The position numbers and the translations under genes are program-made. Shown here piece by piece: positions 46,557-54,231 of a stretch of DNA of 64,000 bases. The notes under the pieces are model-generated. The model did not search any database, had not been told where the DNA came from, and saw only the letters and a list, made by a program, of their open reading frames with translations. Position 1 is the first letter of the stretch, and each line of letters starts with the position of its first letter. Source of the DNA: Amycolatopsis mediterranei (GTDB lineage: Bacteria; Actinomycetota; Actinomycetes; Mycobacteriales; Pseudonocardiaceae); assembly GCF_026017845.1 (NCBI RefSeq), contig NZ_CP100416.1:5251635-5315634 (forward strand). The letters run 5' to 3'.

Positions 46557-47639
46557 GTGATCGACATACTGTTCGTCGGAGTGGGGCTCTTCGCCCTGTT
46601 CGCCGGAATCTGGAGAGTGGCCCGCGCGCGGCGCACCGGCGCGGGCGCGGGCCTGGCCGTCTCGCTGATCGCGCTGGGCGCGGCGTTCTGCTTCCTGTCG
46701 AACCGGGCGCAGCAGTTCGAAAGTGAGCTCTACCCGAGCCTTGGCCGGCTGCTGTCGAACCTGGCGACGATGGTCGCGGCGTACGGCATCGGCCTGACGG
46801 TCGCGGAGATCAGCGGCACCCGCGACCGCGGCCGCCGCACCCGGCTGGTCGCGCTCGGCGTGGCGCTGACCGTGCTGGTGGTGACGTTCTTCAGCACCTC
46901 GGGGCTGCCGCGCGGCATCGGCCTGTTCGACGAGCTGTACCGCACGCACCCGACGCTGGTCGTCTACGTCTTCACCTACACGGTGTACCTGGGCTTCGCG
47001 GTGCTCGACATCGGCTTCGTGGCGGCGGTGACGATCCGCGCGAGCGGGGGCGCGCTGCGTGCGGGTCTCGCGTTGTTGCTGCTGGCGTCGGGCTTCGCGG
47101 TGGCGTACCTGGGGGGCAAGGTGGTCGCGACGATCCGCGCCCTGCAAGCCGAGCACCCGGTCAAGGCGTTGTGCCGCGGGCCGTTCTCGACGCTGCCGTG
47201 CGCGCTGGACGTCGGGTTCCCGGCGGTGTCGGTGCTGCTGATCGTCCTGGGCCTGACGATCCCGGCGGTCCCGGGCCTGGCGGCTGCGCGCCGCGACGCG
47301 CGGACGCTCCGCCTGCTCCGGCCCCTGCGCGTCCACCTGACGCGGCGATTCCCGGAGATCACCCGCCTCGATCCGGCGGGGTCGTCCCGCCGCGAGCGCC
47401 TGCTGACGGCGATGAGCGAGACCAACGACGGCTTGATCCTGGCGGGCGCGACCCCGGACCTGCCGCCGGCTACGGCGGCGAGGCTGGTGCGCGACCTGCC
47501 GGACGAGCCGGCCGAGACGGAGCCGCCGCCCACCGCGGCGACGGAACCGTTCGCCGCGGACGTGGCCCGGCTGCGCGCGATTGCCCGCGCCTACCGGAAC
47601 CTGGAGGGAACACCGGCGCCCGACGTCGCCGGCCGGTGA
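46557..47639 (+). CDS. Seven-segment membrane protein (MAB_1171c-like)
   Basis: This 360-residue protein has about seven membrane segments in the first 240 residues and a soluble C-terminal tail of about 120 residues (LRLLRPLRVHLTRRFPEITR, then SRRERLLTAMSETNDGL). It fits the family annotated as MAB_1171c-type putative transporter, found after HTH/ImmA-IrrE pairs in actinobacteria. No transporter mechanism is evident from sequence; a membrane sensor that signals to the protease is an alternative. The GTG start lies ten bases after the protease stop, so the three genes form one operon. Confidence 0.75.
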   Translation: MIDILFVGVGLFALFAGIWRVARARRTGAGAGLAVSLIALGAAFCFLSNRAQQFESELYPSLGRLLSNLATMVAAYGIGLTVAEISGTRDRGRRTRLVALGVALTVLVVTFFSTSGLPRGIGLFDELYRTHPTLVVYVFTYTVYLGFAVLDIGFVAAVTIRASGGALRAGLALLLLASGFAVAYLGGKVVATIRALQAEHPVKALCRGPFSTLPCALDVGFPAVSVLLIVLGLTIPAVPGLAAARRDARTLRLLRPLRVHLTRRFPEITRLDPAGSSRRERLLTAMSETNDGLILAGATPDLPPATAARLVRDLPDEPAETEPPPTAATEPFAADVARLRAIARAYRNLEGTPAPDVAGR

Positions 47640-47694
47640 CCGGCAGCGGGGCGGGTCACTTCACCAAGGCATCGACCACGCGATTGCCGTCGCG

Positions 47695-48207
47695 TCACTC
47701 GCCGAACGGGGCCTCCAGCCGCGGCTCCCAGCCGCGGTCCGTGAGTGCCACCAGCTGCAGCGCCTCCGCACGATCGGCCAGCGGCAGCAGTGGCCGCACT
47801 TCCCCGGCCACGCGCTCGAGAGCGTCGTCCGGACCACCCATCGCGACCGTCAGGTGCGCGGCCGGGCGCGGACCGAACCGCCCCCCGTACGGCAGAACCT
47901 CCGGCCACCGGGCACAAACGGCATCGGTGATCGCCTGGAGAGCAGGAGCCGCGAGAGCCACGAACCCCGGCGTCACCACCAGCTCCGTCAACCGGACTTC
48001 CGGCGGGGACACGGTGGCCGCCAAGGCGCGGACGTCGGCCAAGACCTCGTCGGTGAGCGACGCGTCCGGCAAGAACGGGTACAGCGCCGTCACGTGGGCA
48101 GGCAGGCCTGGCCGGACCAGAGCGGGATCGACCCGCCGGGCGGCGGCCAGCGCCGGCTCGGCGGCGGGCAGCAGGATCAGCAACGCGGTGGTTCCGGGAG
48201 CGGGCAC
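47695..48207 (-). CDS. 2H phosphoesterase / 2'-5' RNA ligase-like protein
   Basis: This 170-residue protein has the two HxT motifs of the 2H phosphoesterase superfamily: HVTALYPF (about residue 35) and HLTVAMGG (about 119). Members act on 2',3'-cyclic or 2'-5' phosphodiester bonds in RNA or nucleotides; the substrate here is unknown. The start is a GTG at 48207, which places the first motif at the usual distance from the N-terminus. It is convergent with the membrane protein gene and lies 17 bp after the zinc-ribbon gene on the same strand, so these two may be co-transcribed. Confidence 0.82.
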   Translation of the reverse strand: MPAPGTTALLILLPAAEPALAAARRVDPALVRPGLPAHVTALYPFLPDASLTDEVLADVRALAATVSPPEVRLTELVVTPGFVALAAPALQAITDAVCARWPEVLPYGGRFGPRPAAHLTVAMGGPDDALERVAGEVRPLLPLADRAEALQLVALTDRGWEPRLEAPFGE

Positions 48208-48223
48208 CCCCGCATCATGGCAG

Positions 48224-48643
48224 TCAGGCGACGGCGATCTCCGGGAACCGCCCGGACCGGGCCAGCGCGAGGCTCCGCCGGCACAGCTCCACCAGCTCCT
48301 GGTTGGCCCGGCTGCGCGGGATCGCTCCGCACAGCCCGCACCGGATGGTGACCTCGCCCGCCAGTTCGTCCACCGCGACCAGGGCCTGGTGGTCACAGCG
48401 GCGGCACCACCGGTACCCGATGGCCGGGTTCGTGTGCACCGGTGACGCCACGCAGTCGTGCAGCCAGCGGTGGTGCGTCCGGCACGTCACGCGGTCGGTC
48501 GGATCCAGGCCGCCGGCGTCCTCCACGCGGTCTTCGTGCGCCAGCGTCGCCGCCAGCAGTGGCTGCCGCGGTGCCGCCGGCCGGTCCTGCGGGTTCGGCG
48601 CGGCCCACGCGTGGTGGTCGCCGCATCGGCACTTCTCGGTCAT
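48224..48643 (-). CDS. Hypothetical cysteine-rich (zinc-ribbon-like) protein
   Basis: This 139-residue protein is not recognised as a characterised family. Cysteines occur in metal-binding spacing: CRCGDHH at the N-terminus, CRTHHRWLHDC in the middle, CRRCDH and CGLC further on, suggesting one or two zinc sites. CRRC-x(19-20)-CGLC is a typical zinc-ribbon layout. It may bind nucleic acid or another protein. The ATG at 48643 gives MTEKCRCGDHH. It is upstream of the 2H phosphoesterase gene on the same strand. Confidence 0.65.
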   Translation of the reverse strand: MTEKCRCGDHHAWAAPNPQDRPAAPRQPLLAATLAHEDRVEDAGGLDPTDRVTCRTHHRWLHDCVASPVHTNPAIGYRWCRRCDHQALVAVDELAGEVTIRCGLCGAIPRSRANQELVELCRRSLALARSGRFPEIAVA

Positions 48644-48784
48644 GTCGCCCCCAGTGGTCGGGTGGTTCGTCGGTTCGAGTGTGAGCTGGGCAACAGCGCG
48701 CGGACAACCGGAAAAACGCGCACTTCGACCGGCGGCACGTCACCCGCGGTAGGCGGATGAGCGGACTTCGGCGCACGGGTATGC

Positions 48785-48796
48785 GAACATATGTTC
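48785..48796. promoter_or_regulatory. LexA (SOS) box at the dinB start
   Basis: GAACATATGTTC is a perfect palindrome matching the actinobacterial/Bacillus LexA core GAAC-N4-GTTC. It ends one base before the dinB ATG and overlaps a plausible -10 element TATGTT (48790-48795), with a weak -35 TTCGGC 17 bp upstream. LexA binding would block the promoter directly. Confidence 0.82.
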
Positions 48797-48797
48797 T

Positions 48798-49988
48798 ATG
48801 ACCGCCGAGGGGCCCATCCTGCACGCCGACCTCGACTCGTTCTACGCGTCGGTCGAACAGCGCGACGACCCGGCGCTGAAGGGGCGCCCGGTGATCGTCG
48901 GCGGCGGGGTCGTGCTCGCCGCGAGTTACGAGGCCAAGGCCTACGGCGTGCGCACCGCGATGGGGGGCGCGCAGGCTCGCCGGCTGTGCCCGCACGCGGT
49001 CGTCGTGCGCCCCCGGATGTCGGCCTACCTCGCCGCCAGCCGGGCGGTCTTCGAGGTCTTCCACGACACCACGCCGTGGGTGGAAGGCATCTCGATCGAC
49101 GAAGCGTTCCTGGACGTCGGGGGGCTGGCCAGGATCGGCGGGCGGCCGAGCCACGTCGCCGAACGGCTGCGCACCGCCGTCGCCGAGCGGGCGGGGCTGC
49201 CGATCACCGTCGGGGTGGCGCGGACGAAGTTCCTCGCCAAGGTGGCCAGCCGCGTCGCCAAGCCCGACGGCCTGCTCGTCGTCCCGCACGACGGCGAGCT
49301 GGAGTTCCTGCACCCGCTGCCGGTGTCGGCGCTCTGGGGCGTCGGCAAGGTCACCGCCGAGAAGCTGCGGGCGCGCGGCATCACGACCGTCGGCCAGCTG
49401 GCCGCGTCCGAGCACGTGGACCTCGTCGGCCTGCTCGGCCGGGCCGCCGGCTCACACCTGCACGACCTGGCGCACAACGACGACCCGCGCCGCGTCGAGA
49501 TCGGTACCCGGCGGCGCTCGATCGGCGCCCAGCGGGCCCTCGGGCGCGGCAGGCGGACCCCGGCCGAGCTCGACATCGTGCTGGTCGCGCTGATCGACCG
49601 GATCGCCCGCCGGCTGCGCGCCGCCCGCCGCGTCTGCCGGACGGTGACGATCCGCCTGCGCTTCGCCGACTTCTCCCGCGCCACCCGCTCGCACACGCTG
49701 ACCGACCCGACCGCCGGCACCGGCGTGCTGCTGGAAGCGGCGCGGGAGCTGCTCGTCGCCGCGCTGCCGCTGATCGCCGACCGCGGGATCACCCTGCTGG
49801 GTGCGGCGCTGTCGAACCTGGCCGACGAAAACCCGTTCCAGCCGGCCCTGCCGTTCGAACGGCAGCGGGCGACCGAGCTCGACACCGCGCTGGACGCCGT
49901 GCGGGACCGGTTCGGCAAGGCCGCGGTCACCCGCGCGGTGCTGCTCGGCCGGCCGGACGACCTCGAAGTGCCGATGCTGCCCGACTGA
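48798..49988 (+). CDS. dinB: DNA polymerase IV (Y-family, translesion)
   Basis: This 396-residue protein is a Y-family polymerase. The palm has ILHADLDSFYASVEQ (first catalytic aspartates), YEAKAYGVRTAMG and SIDEAFLDV (catalytic Asp-Glu). A helix-hairpin-helix thumb (LWGVGKVTAEKLRARGI) and the little-finger domain follow. The C-terminal LPFERQ stretch may be the clamp-binding motif. It copies past damaged bases with low fidelity. A LexA box touches its start codon and no ribosome-binding site is present, so it is SOS-induced and the message may be leaderless. The gene is monocistronic. Confidence 0.93.
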   Translation: MTAEGPILHADLDSFYASVEQRDDPALKGRPVIVGGGVVLAASYEAKAYGVRTAMGGAQARRLCPHAVVVRPRMSAYLAASRAVFEVFHDTTPWVEGISIDEAFLDVGGLARIGGRPSHVAERLRTAVAERAGLPITVGVARTKFLAKVASRVAKPDGLLVVPHDGELEFLHPLPVSALWGVGKVTAEKLRARGITTVGQLAASEHVDLVGLLGRAAGSHLHDLAHNDDPRRVEIGTRRRSIGAQRALGRGRRTPAELDIVLVALIDRIARRLRAARRVCRTVTIRLRFADFSRATRSHTLTDPTAGTGVLLEAARELLVAALPLIADRGITLLGAALSNLADENPFQPALPFERQRATELDTALDAVRDRFGKAAVTRAVLLGRPDDLEVPMLPD

Positions 49989-49997
49989 GGTTCCCGG

Positions 49998-50879
49998 TCA
50001 GCCGGGCCGGCGCGGAATGCGCGCGTGCGCCAGTGCGGAAAGCGCGGCGGGCCGCAGGGCGTCGGTGCGGCGCCACAGCCGCGCGGCGACGCTCTGCCGT
50101 TGCCCGGCCTGTTCGACGACGTCGAAACCCGCTTCGCGCAAGAGCTCGGACAGCGCCGCGGGGGAGAGGAACGTACGCCACGGCTCGCCCTGCCCGGCGG
50201 CCACCGGCCCGACGGCGTCGGCGTACCCGTTCCCGGCCGCGTCGCGCAGTTCCGCCGGCAGCAGGTGATCGGCCACGATTTCCGATCCCGGCGCGAATCC
50301 GCCGAGCTCCCGCAATGTCGCGGCAATCGCCGTGCGCGTCAGGTAGACGGTGACACCGAGCCAGCTGACGAACACGGGGCGAACCGGGTCCAGTCCACTC
50401 TGGACGAGCCGTTCCCGCAGCGGTTCGGCTTCGAAGTCGACCGGGACGAAGGTGACCGAAGCCGGTTCGGCGATGCCGGCGCCGGCCAGCAGTTCCCGTT
50501 TGGCCGACTGAGTCGCCGGGTGGTCGACCTCGAACACCCGGAATCGTCGCGACGTGGTCCGGTACGCGAACGAATCGAGCCCGGCGCCGAGAATCGCATA
50601 CTGGTCTATACCGGAATTGCCGCGCATCAGGCGCGCTTCGGCGAACCGGCTCCGGCACACCGCTTCGGCGCGGGCGCCGGCCAGGATCGGATGGGTACCG
50701 TGGAGCCGGTGGTAGGCCAGGAGTTCCTCGGCGCGGTCGCCGAGCAGGCGTGCCGCGAGGGTATCGGAGAAGATGAGCGGCTCGGTGTCGACCAGCAAAT
50801 GTGCCGCTCGCGCGGCGGCGGCCGTGAAGGCGGTGTGGCTGACGCGAGGAGCATTAGCGGGAAAACCGGCGGGTTTCAT
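49998..50879 (-). CDS. SAM-dependent methyltransferase (LCMT/PPM-like, TIGR00027 type)
   Basis: This 293-residue protein belongs to the class I methyltransferases related to leucine carboxyl methyltransferases, abundant in mycobacteria and relatives. It has QYAILGAGLDSFAYR (SAM-binding glycine motif), VFEVDHPATQSAKRELL and FVSWLGVTVYLTR. Products and substrates are unknown, possibly a polyketide, lipid or small acid. The ATG at 50879 gives MKPAGFPANA. The promoter region upstream is unusually AT-rich, next to the lsr2 gene, and it is convergent with dinB. Confidence 0.85.
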   Translation of the reverse strand: MKPAGFPANAPRVSHTAFTAAAARAAHLLVDTEPLIFSDTLAARLLGDRAEELLAYHRLHGTHPILAGARAEAVCRSRFAEARLMRGNSGIDQYAILGAGLDSFAYRTTSRRFRVFEVDHPATQSAKRELLAGAGIAEPASVTFVPVDFEAEPLRERLVQSGLDPVRPVFVSWLGVTVYLTRTAIAATLRELGGFAPGSEIVADHLLPAELRDAAGNGYADAVGPVAAGQGEPWRTFLSPAALSELLREAGFDVVEQAGQRQSVAARLWRRTDALRPAALSALAHARIPRRPG

Positions 50880-51096
50880 GCCGCCACGGTACCGATTCGA
50901 TTTCGAGCATATCACAAAATTGAATCTTCTACAAGACGACGAGCATTTCGGCTCCGTTGCGGTCACTCTGGACGCGGGCGAGCCGCTCGCCCGAGCGGCC
51001 ATTGTGGACGCTTCAGGGTGTCGCGCGTGCCGGGCATGATTCGACAGGTTAGGGTCAGTCCGACCGTGTTCTGGAGAAGATGAGGAACGACGAATC
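50880..51096. other. AT-rich divergent promoter region between methyltransferase and lsr2
   Basis: The part 50894-50935 is strikingly AT-rich for this window and contains an imperfect inverted repeat (GATTCGAT at 50894, ATTGAATC at 50919). A GC hairpin with 8-bp stem and three-base loop lies at 50975-50993. AT-rich patches are the binding preference of Lsr2, so the neighbouring lsr2 product could act here. Confidence 0.45.
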
Positions 51097-51507
51097 ATGG
51101 CGCAACGGGTGCAGGTCCAGATGGTGGACGACCTCGACGGCAGCGAGGCTTCGCAGACCGTCCCCTTCAGCCTCGACGGGGTGACGTACGAGATCGACCT
51201 GTCCGAGGAGAACGCGTCCGCGCTGCGGGACGAACTGGGTCGCTACGTCGCCGCTGCGCGGCGCATCGGCGGCCGCAAGGTCCGCCTCGCGACCGGCCAG
51301 TCGCTGTCCGGCCCGTCCGGCGCGGGCACCGACCGCGAGCGCAACCGGCAGATCCGCGAGTGGGCGCAGGCGAACGGCTACGAGGTCGCCGAGCGCGGCC
51401 GCCTGTCCAGCGAGATCATCGCCGGCTTCGAGGCCGACCAGGCCGCGGCGGCCGAGCCCGCCGAAGCGAAGCCGGCGCGCAAGCGAGCGACCCGCAAGAA
51501 GTCTTGA
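51097..51507 (+). CDS. lsr2: Lsr2 nucleoid-associated protein
   Basis: This 136-residue protein is a Lsr2-family xenogeneic silencer. The N-terminal oligomerisation domain includes VQVQMVDDLDGSEASQTVPF and VTYEIDLSEENASALRD. The C-terminal DNA-binding domain includes IREWAQANGYEVAERGRLSSEII, whose RGR acts like an AT-hook in the minor groove. A Lys/Arg/Ala tail (KPARKRATRKKS) follows, longer than in M. tuberculosis Lsr2. It bridges AT-rich DNA and represses horizontally gained genes. Actinomycetes often carry two or more copies; this may not be the only one. Confidence 0.95.
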   Translation: MAQRVQVQMVDDLDGSEASQTVPFSLDGVTYEIDLSEENASALRDELGRYVAAARRIGGRKVRLATGQSLSGPSGAGTDRERNRQIREWAQANGYEVAERGRLSSEIIAGFEADQAAAAEPAEAKPARKRATRKKS

Positions 51508-52097
51508 AAGCCGTGCCCGTGCCGGCGAAGCCGCCCCGGTAGGCGCAGCTTCGCCGGCCGGCCGCTTGAGCGTGCTCAGGTGGCGTTCGGTGTTCCCTTC
51601 GTGCCTCGCTGTCACGCACCCGGTTCGATGTGGACCGCGACGCCGGTTCCCGGCGCCGCCAAACGGGCATACCGCCGTCCGGTGGGCGGCGAAAGCTTGT
51701 CGAGAAGCGGCTTCGATGGCCAGACTGTCAGTGCTCCGCGCGGCCGGTACCGCGGCGGAGCACCGGTCCGGTGGTCGCCTCCTCCCTCGATGGCCACCGG
51801 GCCGCCTCCTCTTTGCGGCGTGAAAGCGTGTCGCCGGCTGTCGGTCCGCCTCCTGGTTGTGGCCTGAGGGGTTGCGCCGCCTGGGCGCCTGGCCGCTCTT
51901 CCTGCGGCGTGAGAGTCGCTTCGCCCGGCCGGTGCCCCGTGTCTCCCTGGGTCGGAGCCGTCTCGTTTCGCGGTATGTCGCCCGCTCGGCCATCCAGGCC
52001 CCGCTCGCACTCTCCGCTAGACATCCGCCACTCAAGCGCGCACACTCAGACTACTGCATACTGCATACAATCGTCAGTCTGGCAGGAGGTGGTCGAC
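51508..52097. other. 590-bp region without a recognised gene, upstream of the OFA transporter
   Basis: No open frame here has convincing codon use or family similarity. The stretch 51770-51930 holds several imperfect repeats of a GCCTCCT...GCGGCGTGA pattern (51773, 51801, 51845, 51895), which may be remains of a degraded gene or a structured leader. The last 45 bases hold the putative operator described at 52055. Confidence 0.5.
52055..52083. promoter_or_regulatory. Tandem TGCATAC half sites and shared motif before the OFA transporter
   Basis: TGCATAC occurs twice in direct succession (52055-52061 and 52062-52068), followed by AATCGTCAGTCTG (52069-52081). A very similar AATCTACAGTCTG lies at 57263-57275 before the decarboxylase operon, again right after a GTATGC/GCATAC-type site. 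GCATAC-like sequences fit a GntR/FCD-family operator. Confidence 0.55.
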
Positions 52098-53396
52098 GTG
52101 GCCGAGGTGCGTGAGCTGCGGGACGTCTACGGACGGCGGTACCGCGTCGGCGAGACCGACCGGGAACTGCTCGGCCGGCCACGGGCGTGGATCACCGGGC
52201 TCGCCGCGGCGGCCATGCTCGCCGCCGGGGTGCAGCAGTACGGCTTCGGCGCGATCGTGCCGTCGCTGAGCCGGACCCCCGGCTGGACGTTCGGCGGAAT
52301 CGCGCTCTCCCTCGCGGTGTGGGCCGTCTGCCAGGCCGGGGCCGCGTTCCCGGTGGCGTGGCTCCGCGACCGCGGCCTGCTCCCGGCCCGCGTGGCGATG
52401 GCGGCCGGCGCGGTCCTGTGCGCCGCCGGGCTCGTGACGCTCGGCCACGCGACCAGCCTGTCCGCCGTGTTCCTCGGCTACTCCGTGCTCGGCGGCCTCG
52501 GCACCGGTCTGGTGTACGCCACGTGCGTCGGCGCGGTGCTTGCCTGGTTCCCGGACGGCACCGGCCCCCGCGCCGGCCTCGTGAGCGGGGCGTTCGCCTT
52601 CGGCAGCGTTCCCTTCGTCGTGCTCGCCGCCGCCCTGCCGGCCGCTCGGCAGACGCTCTTGGACGTCACCGCCGCCGTCGTGCTCGTCGTCATCGGCGGG
52701 TGCGCCGCGCTGCTGCGGTACCCGCCGCGGCACTGGTGGCCCGGCACGCCCGAACCCCGCGCGTGGGCGCTCGACCCGGCGCACAATCGGCGCCCCGCGG
52801 TCCGGCACTACCGGCCGGCGGAACTGTTCCGGTGCGGGACGACGCTGTCGCTGTACCTCGTCGTCGTGCTCGCGGCCGCCGTCCTGCTGTTCGACCTGGC
52901 CTACCTGGCGACGTTCACCGCCGCGCGCAGCGGGCCCGGGCTTGCCGCGGCCGCGCTGGCGTTGCTCGCCGCGGCGACCGGCAGCGGCCGTGTCCTCATC
53001 GGACGGTTCGCCGACCGGCTCGGCCGGCACCGGATCCTGCGGTTCGCTCTGCTCGCGGGCGGGGTCGCCCAGTTCGTGCTGTTCTACTCCGGTGACCACC
53101 GGCACGCCGTCGGCCTGCTGCTGGGCGTCGCGCTCGCCGGCCTCGGCAACGGCTGCTGCTACACGCTGCTCGTCGGCCTGGTGCGCGAGTACTTCGGCGA
53201 GGAGTCCGCGGCGCAGAACTTCGGGATCCTCTACAGCGCCAAGGCCGTCGGTGCCGTGGTGGGGATCGGACTGGCCACGCTCGTCGTGACCGAGCAGGGG
53301 TTCGTCGCGGCCGGCGTGCTGAGCCTGGCCGCGGCGGTGCTGTCCGGGCGGCTGACCCAGCCGGGCCGGCCCAAGTCGCTGCTGCCGGTGGCCTGA
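52098..53396 (+). CDS. OFA-family MFS transporter (oxalate/formate antiporter-like), copy 1
   Basis: This 432-residue, twelve-segment major facilitator protein belongs to the oxalate/formate antiporter family. It has YGFGAIVPSLSRTPGW, GYSVLGGLGTGLVYATCVG and the cytoplasmic loop RFADRLGRHRILRF. It shares an N-terminal VYGRRYRVGE...LGRPRAW stretch with the transporter encoded at 62498. The family exchanges oxalate for formate or takes up related small acids. The GTG at 52098 follows AGGAGGTG. It is upstream of the broken fdhD, two bases apart, so both belong to one transcript. Formate or oxalate transport is inferred from family and context. Confidence 0.83.
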   Translation: MAEVRELRDVYGRRYRVGETDRELLGRPRAWITGLAAAAMLAAGVQQYGFGAIVPSLSRTPGWTFGGIALSLAVWAVCQAGAAFPVAWLRDRGLLPARVAMAAGAVLCAAGLVTLGHATSLSAVFLGYSVLGGLGTGLVYATCVGAVLAWFPDGTGPRAGLVSGAFAFGSVPFVVLAAALPAARQTLLDVTAAVVLVVIGGCAALLRYPPRHWWPGTPEPRAWALDPAHNRRPAVRHYRPAELFRCGTTLSLYLVVVLAAAVLLFDLAYLATFTAARSGPGLAAAALALLAAATGSGRVLIGRFADRLGRHRILRFALLAGGVAQFVLFYSGDHRHAVGLLLGVALAGLGNGCCYTLLVGLVREYFGEESAAQNFGILYSAKAVGAVVGIGLATLVVTEQGFVAAGVLSLAAAVLSGRLTQPGRPKSLLPVA

Positions 53397-53397
53397 C

Positions 53398-54231
53398 GTG
53401 GGGCGGATGACCAGCAGGCGGCGGGTCCTGCGCGTCCACGACGGCGGGCACAGCACGCGGCCGGACACGCTGACCGTCGAATAACCCTTGGAGATCCGGG
53501 TCGCCGGGAAGCCGCTGACGATCACGATGCGGACGCCCGGCGACGACTTCGACCTCGCCGCCGGCTTCCTGGTCGGCGAAGGCGTGGTCCGCGCGGCGGC
53601 CGACATCCGGTCGATCCGCTACTGCGCCGGCGCCCAGGTCGACGGCGGCAACACCTATAACGTCCTCGACGTCGTGCTCGCCGACGGCGTCGCCCCGCCG
53701 GACGCCTCGCTGGAGCGCAATTTCTACACGACGTCCTCGTGCGGCCTGTGCGGCAAGGCGAGCCTGGACGCCGTGCGCACGACGGTCACCTGGCCGGTCG
53801 CCGGCGACCCGTTCGCGACCGACCCGGCGACCTTGGCCGGGCTGCCGGACGAACTCCGTGCGGCGCAACGGGTCTTCGACCGCACCGGCGGCCTCCACGC
53901 GGCGGGCTTGTTCGACGCCGACGGGAAGCTGCGGTGCCTGCGCGAGGATGTCGGCCGGCACAACGCGGTGGACAAGGTCGTCGGCTCGGCGACCCGGGAG
54001 GGCGCGCTCCCGCTGTCCGGGACCGCGCTGATGGTGAGCGGGCGGGCGTCGTTCGAACTGGTGCAGAAGGCGGCGATGGCCGGGATCCCGCTGCTGGCCG
54101 CGGTGTCGGCGCCATCGTCGCTGGCGGTGGACCTGGCCGCCGAGCTGGGCCTGACGCTCGTCGGGTTCCTGCGCGGGACGTCGATGAACGTCTACACGCG
54201 ACCGGACCGCCTGGGTCTTCAGCCGAGCTGA
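53398..54231 (+). pseudogene. fdhD: fdhD (formate dehydrogenase sulfurtransferase) with an in-frame TAA
   Basis: FdhD transfers sulfur to the molybdenum cofactor of formate dehydrogenase. The frame from GTG 53398 or ATG 53407 gives a normal FdhD N-terminus (MTSRRRVLRVHDGG...DTLTVE) but meets TAA at 53482-53484 where the family has glutamate (TVEEPLEIRV), as expected for GAA or GAG changed to TAA or TAG. The rest continues in frame to 54231, with GGFLVGEG-like AAGFLVGEG, the CGLCG cysteines and GRASFELVQKAAMAGIP intact. Translation could restart at TTG 53488, giving 247 residues without the first strand. It may be a pseudogene, a restart variant or a sequencing error. It overlaps the convergent LysR gene by 13 bases. 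Confidence 0.8.

Noticed and set aside
50975..50993. Short GC hairpin before lsr2 as a riboswitch or terminator
   Set aside because: An 8-bp GC stem with a three-base loop is common by chance at this GC content; there is no T-run and no larger conserved structure.
51003..51009. TTGTGGAC words as possible DnaA boxes or a replication origin
   Set aside because: The DnaA consensus is TTGTCCACA; the sites are scattered over the window, not clustered, and no dnaA, dnaN or gyr genes are present.
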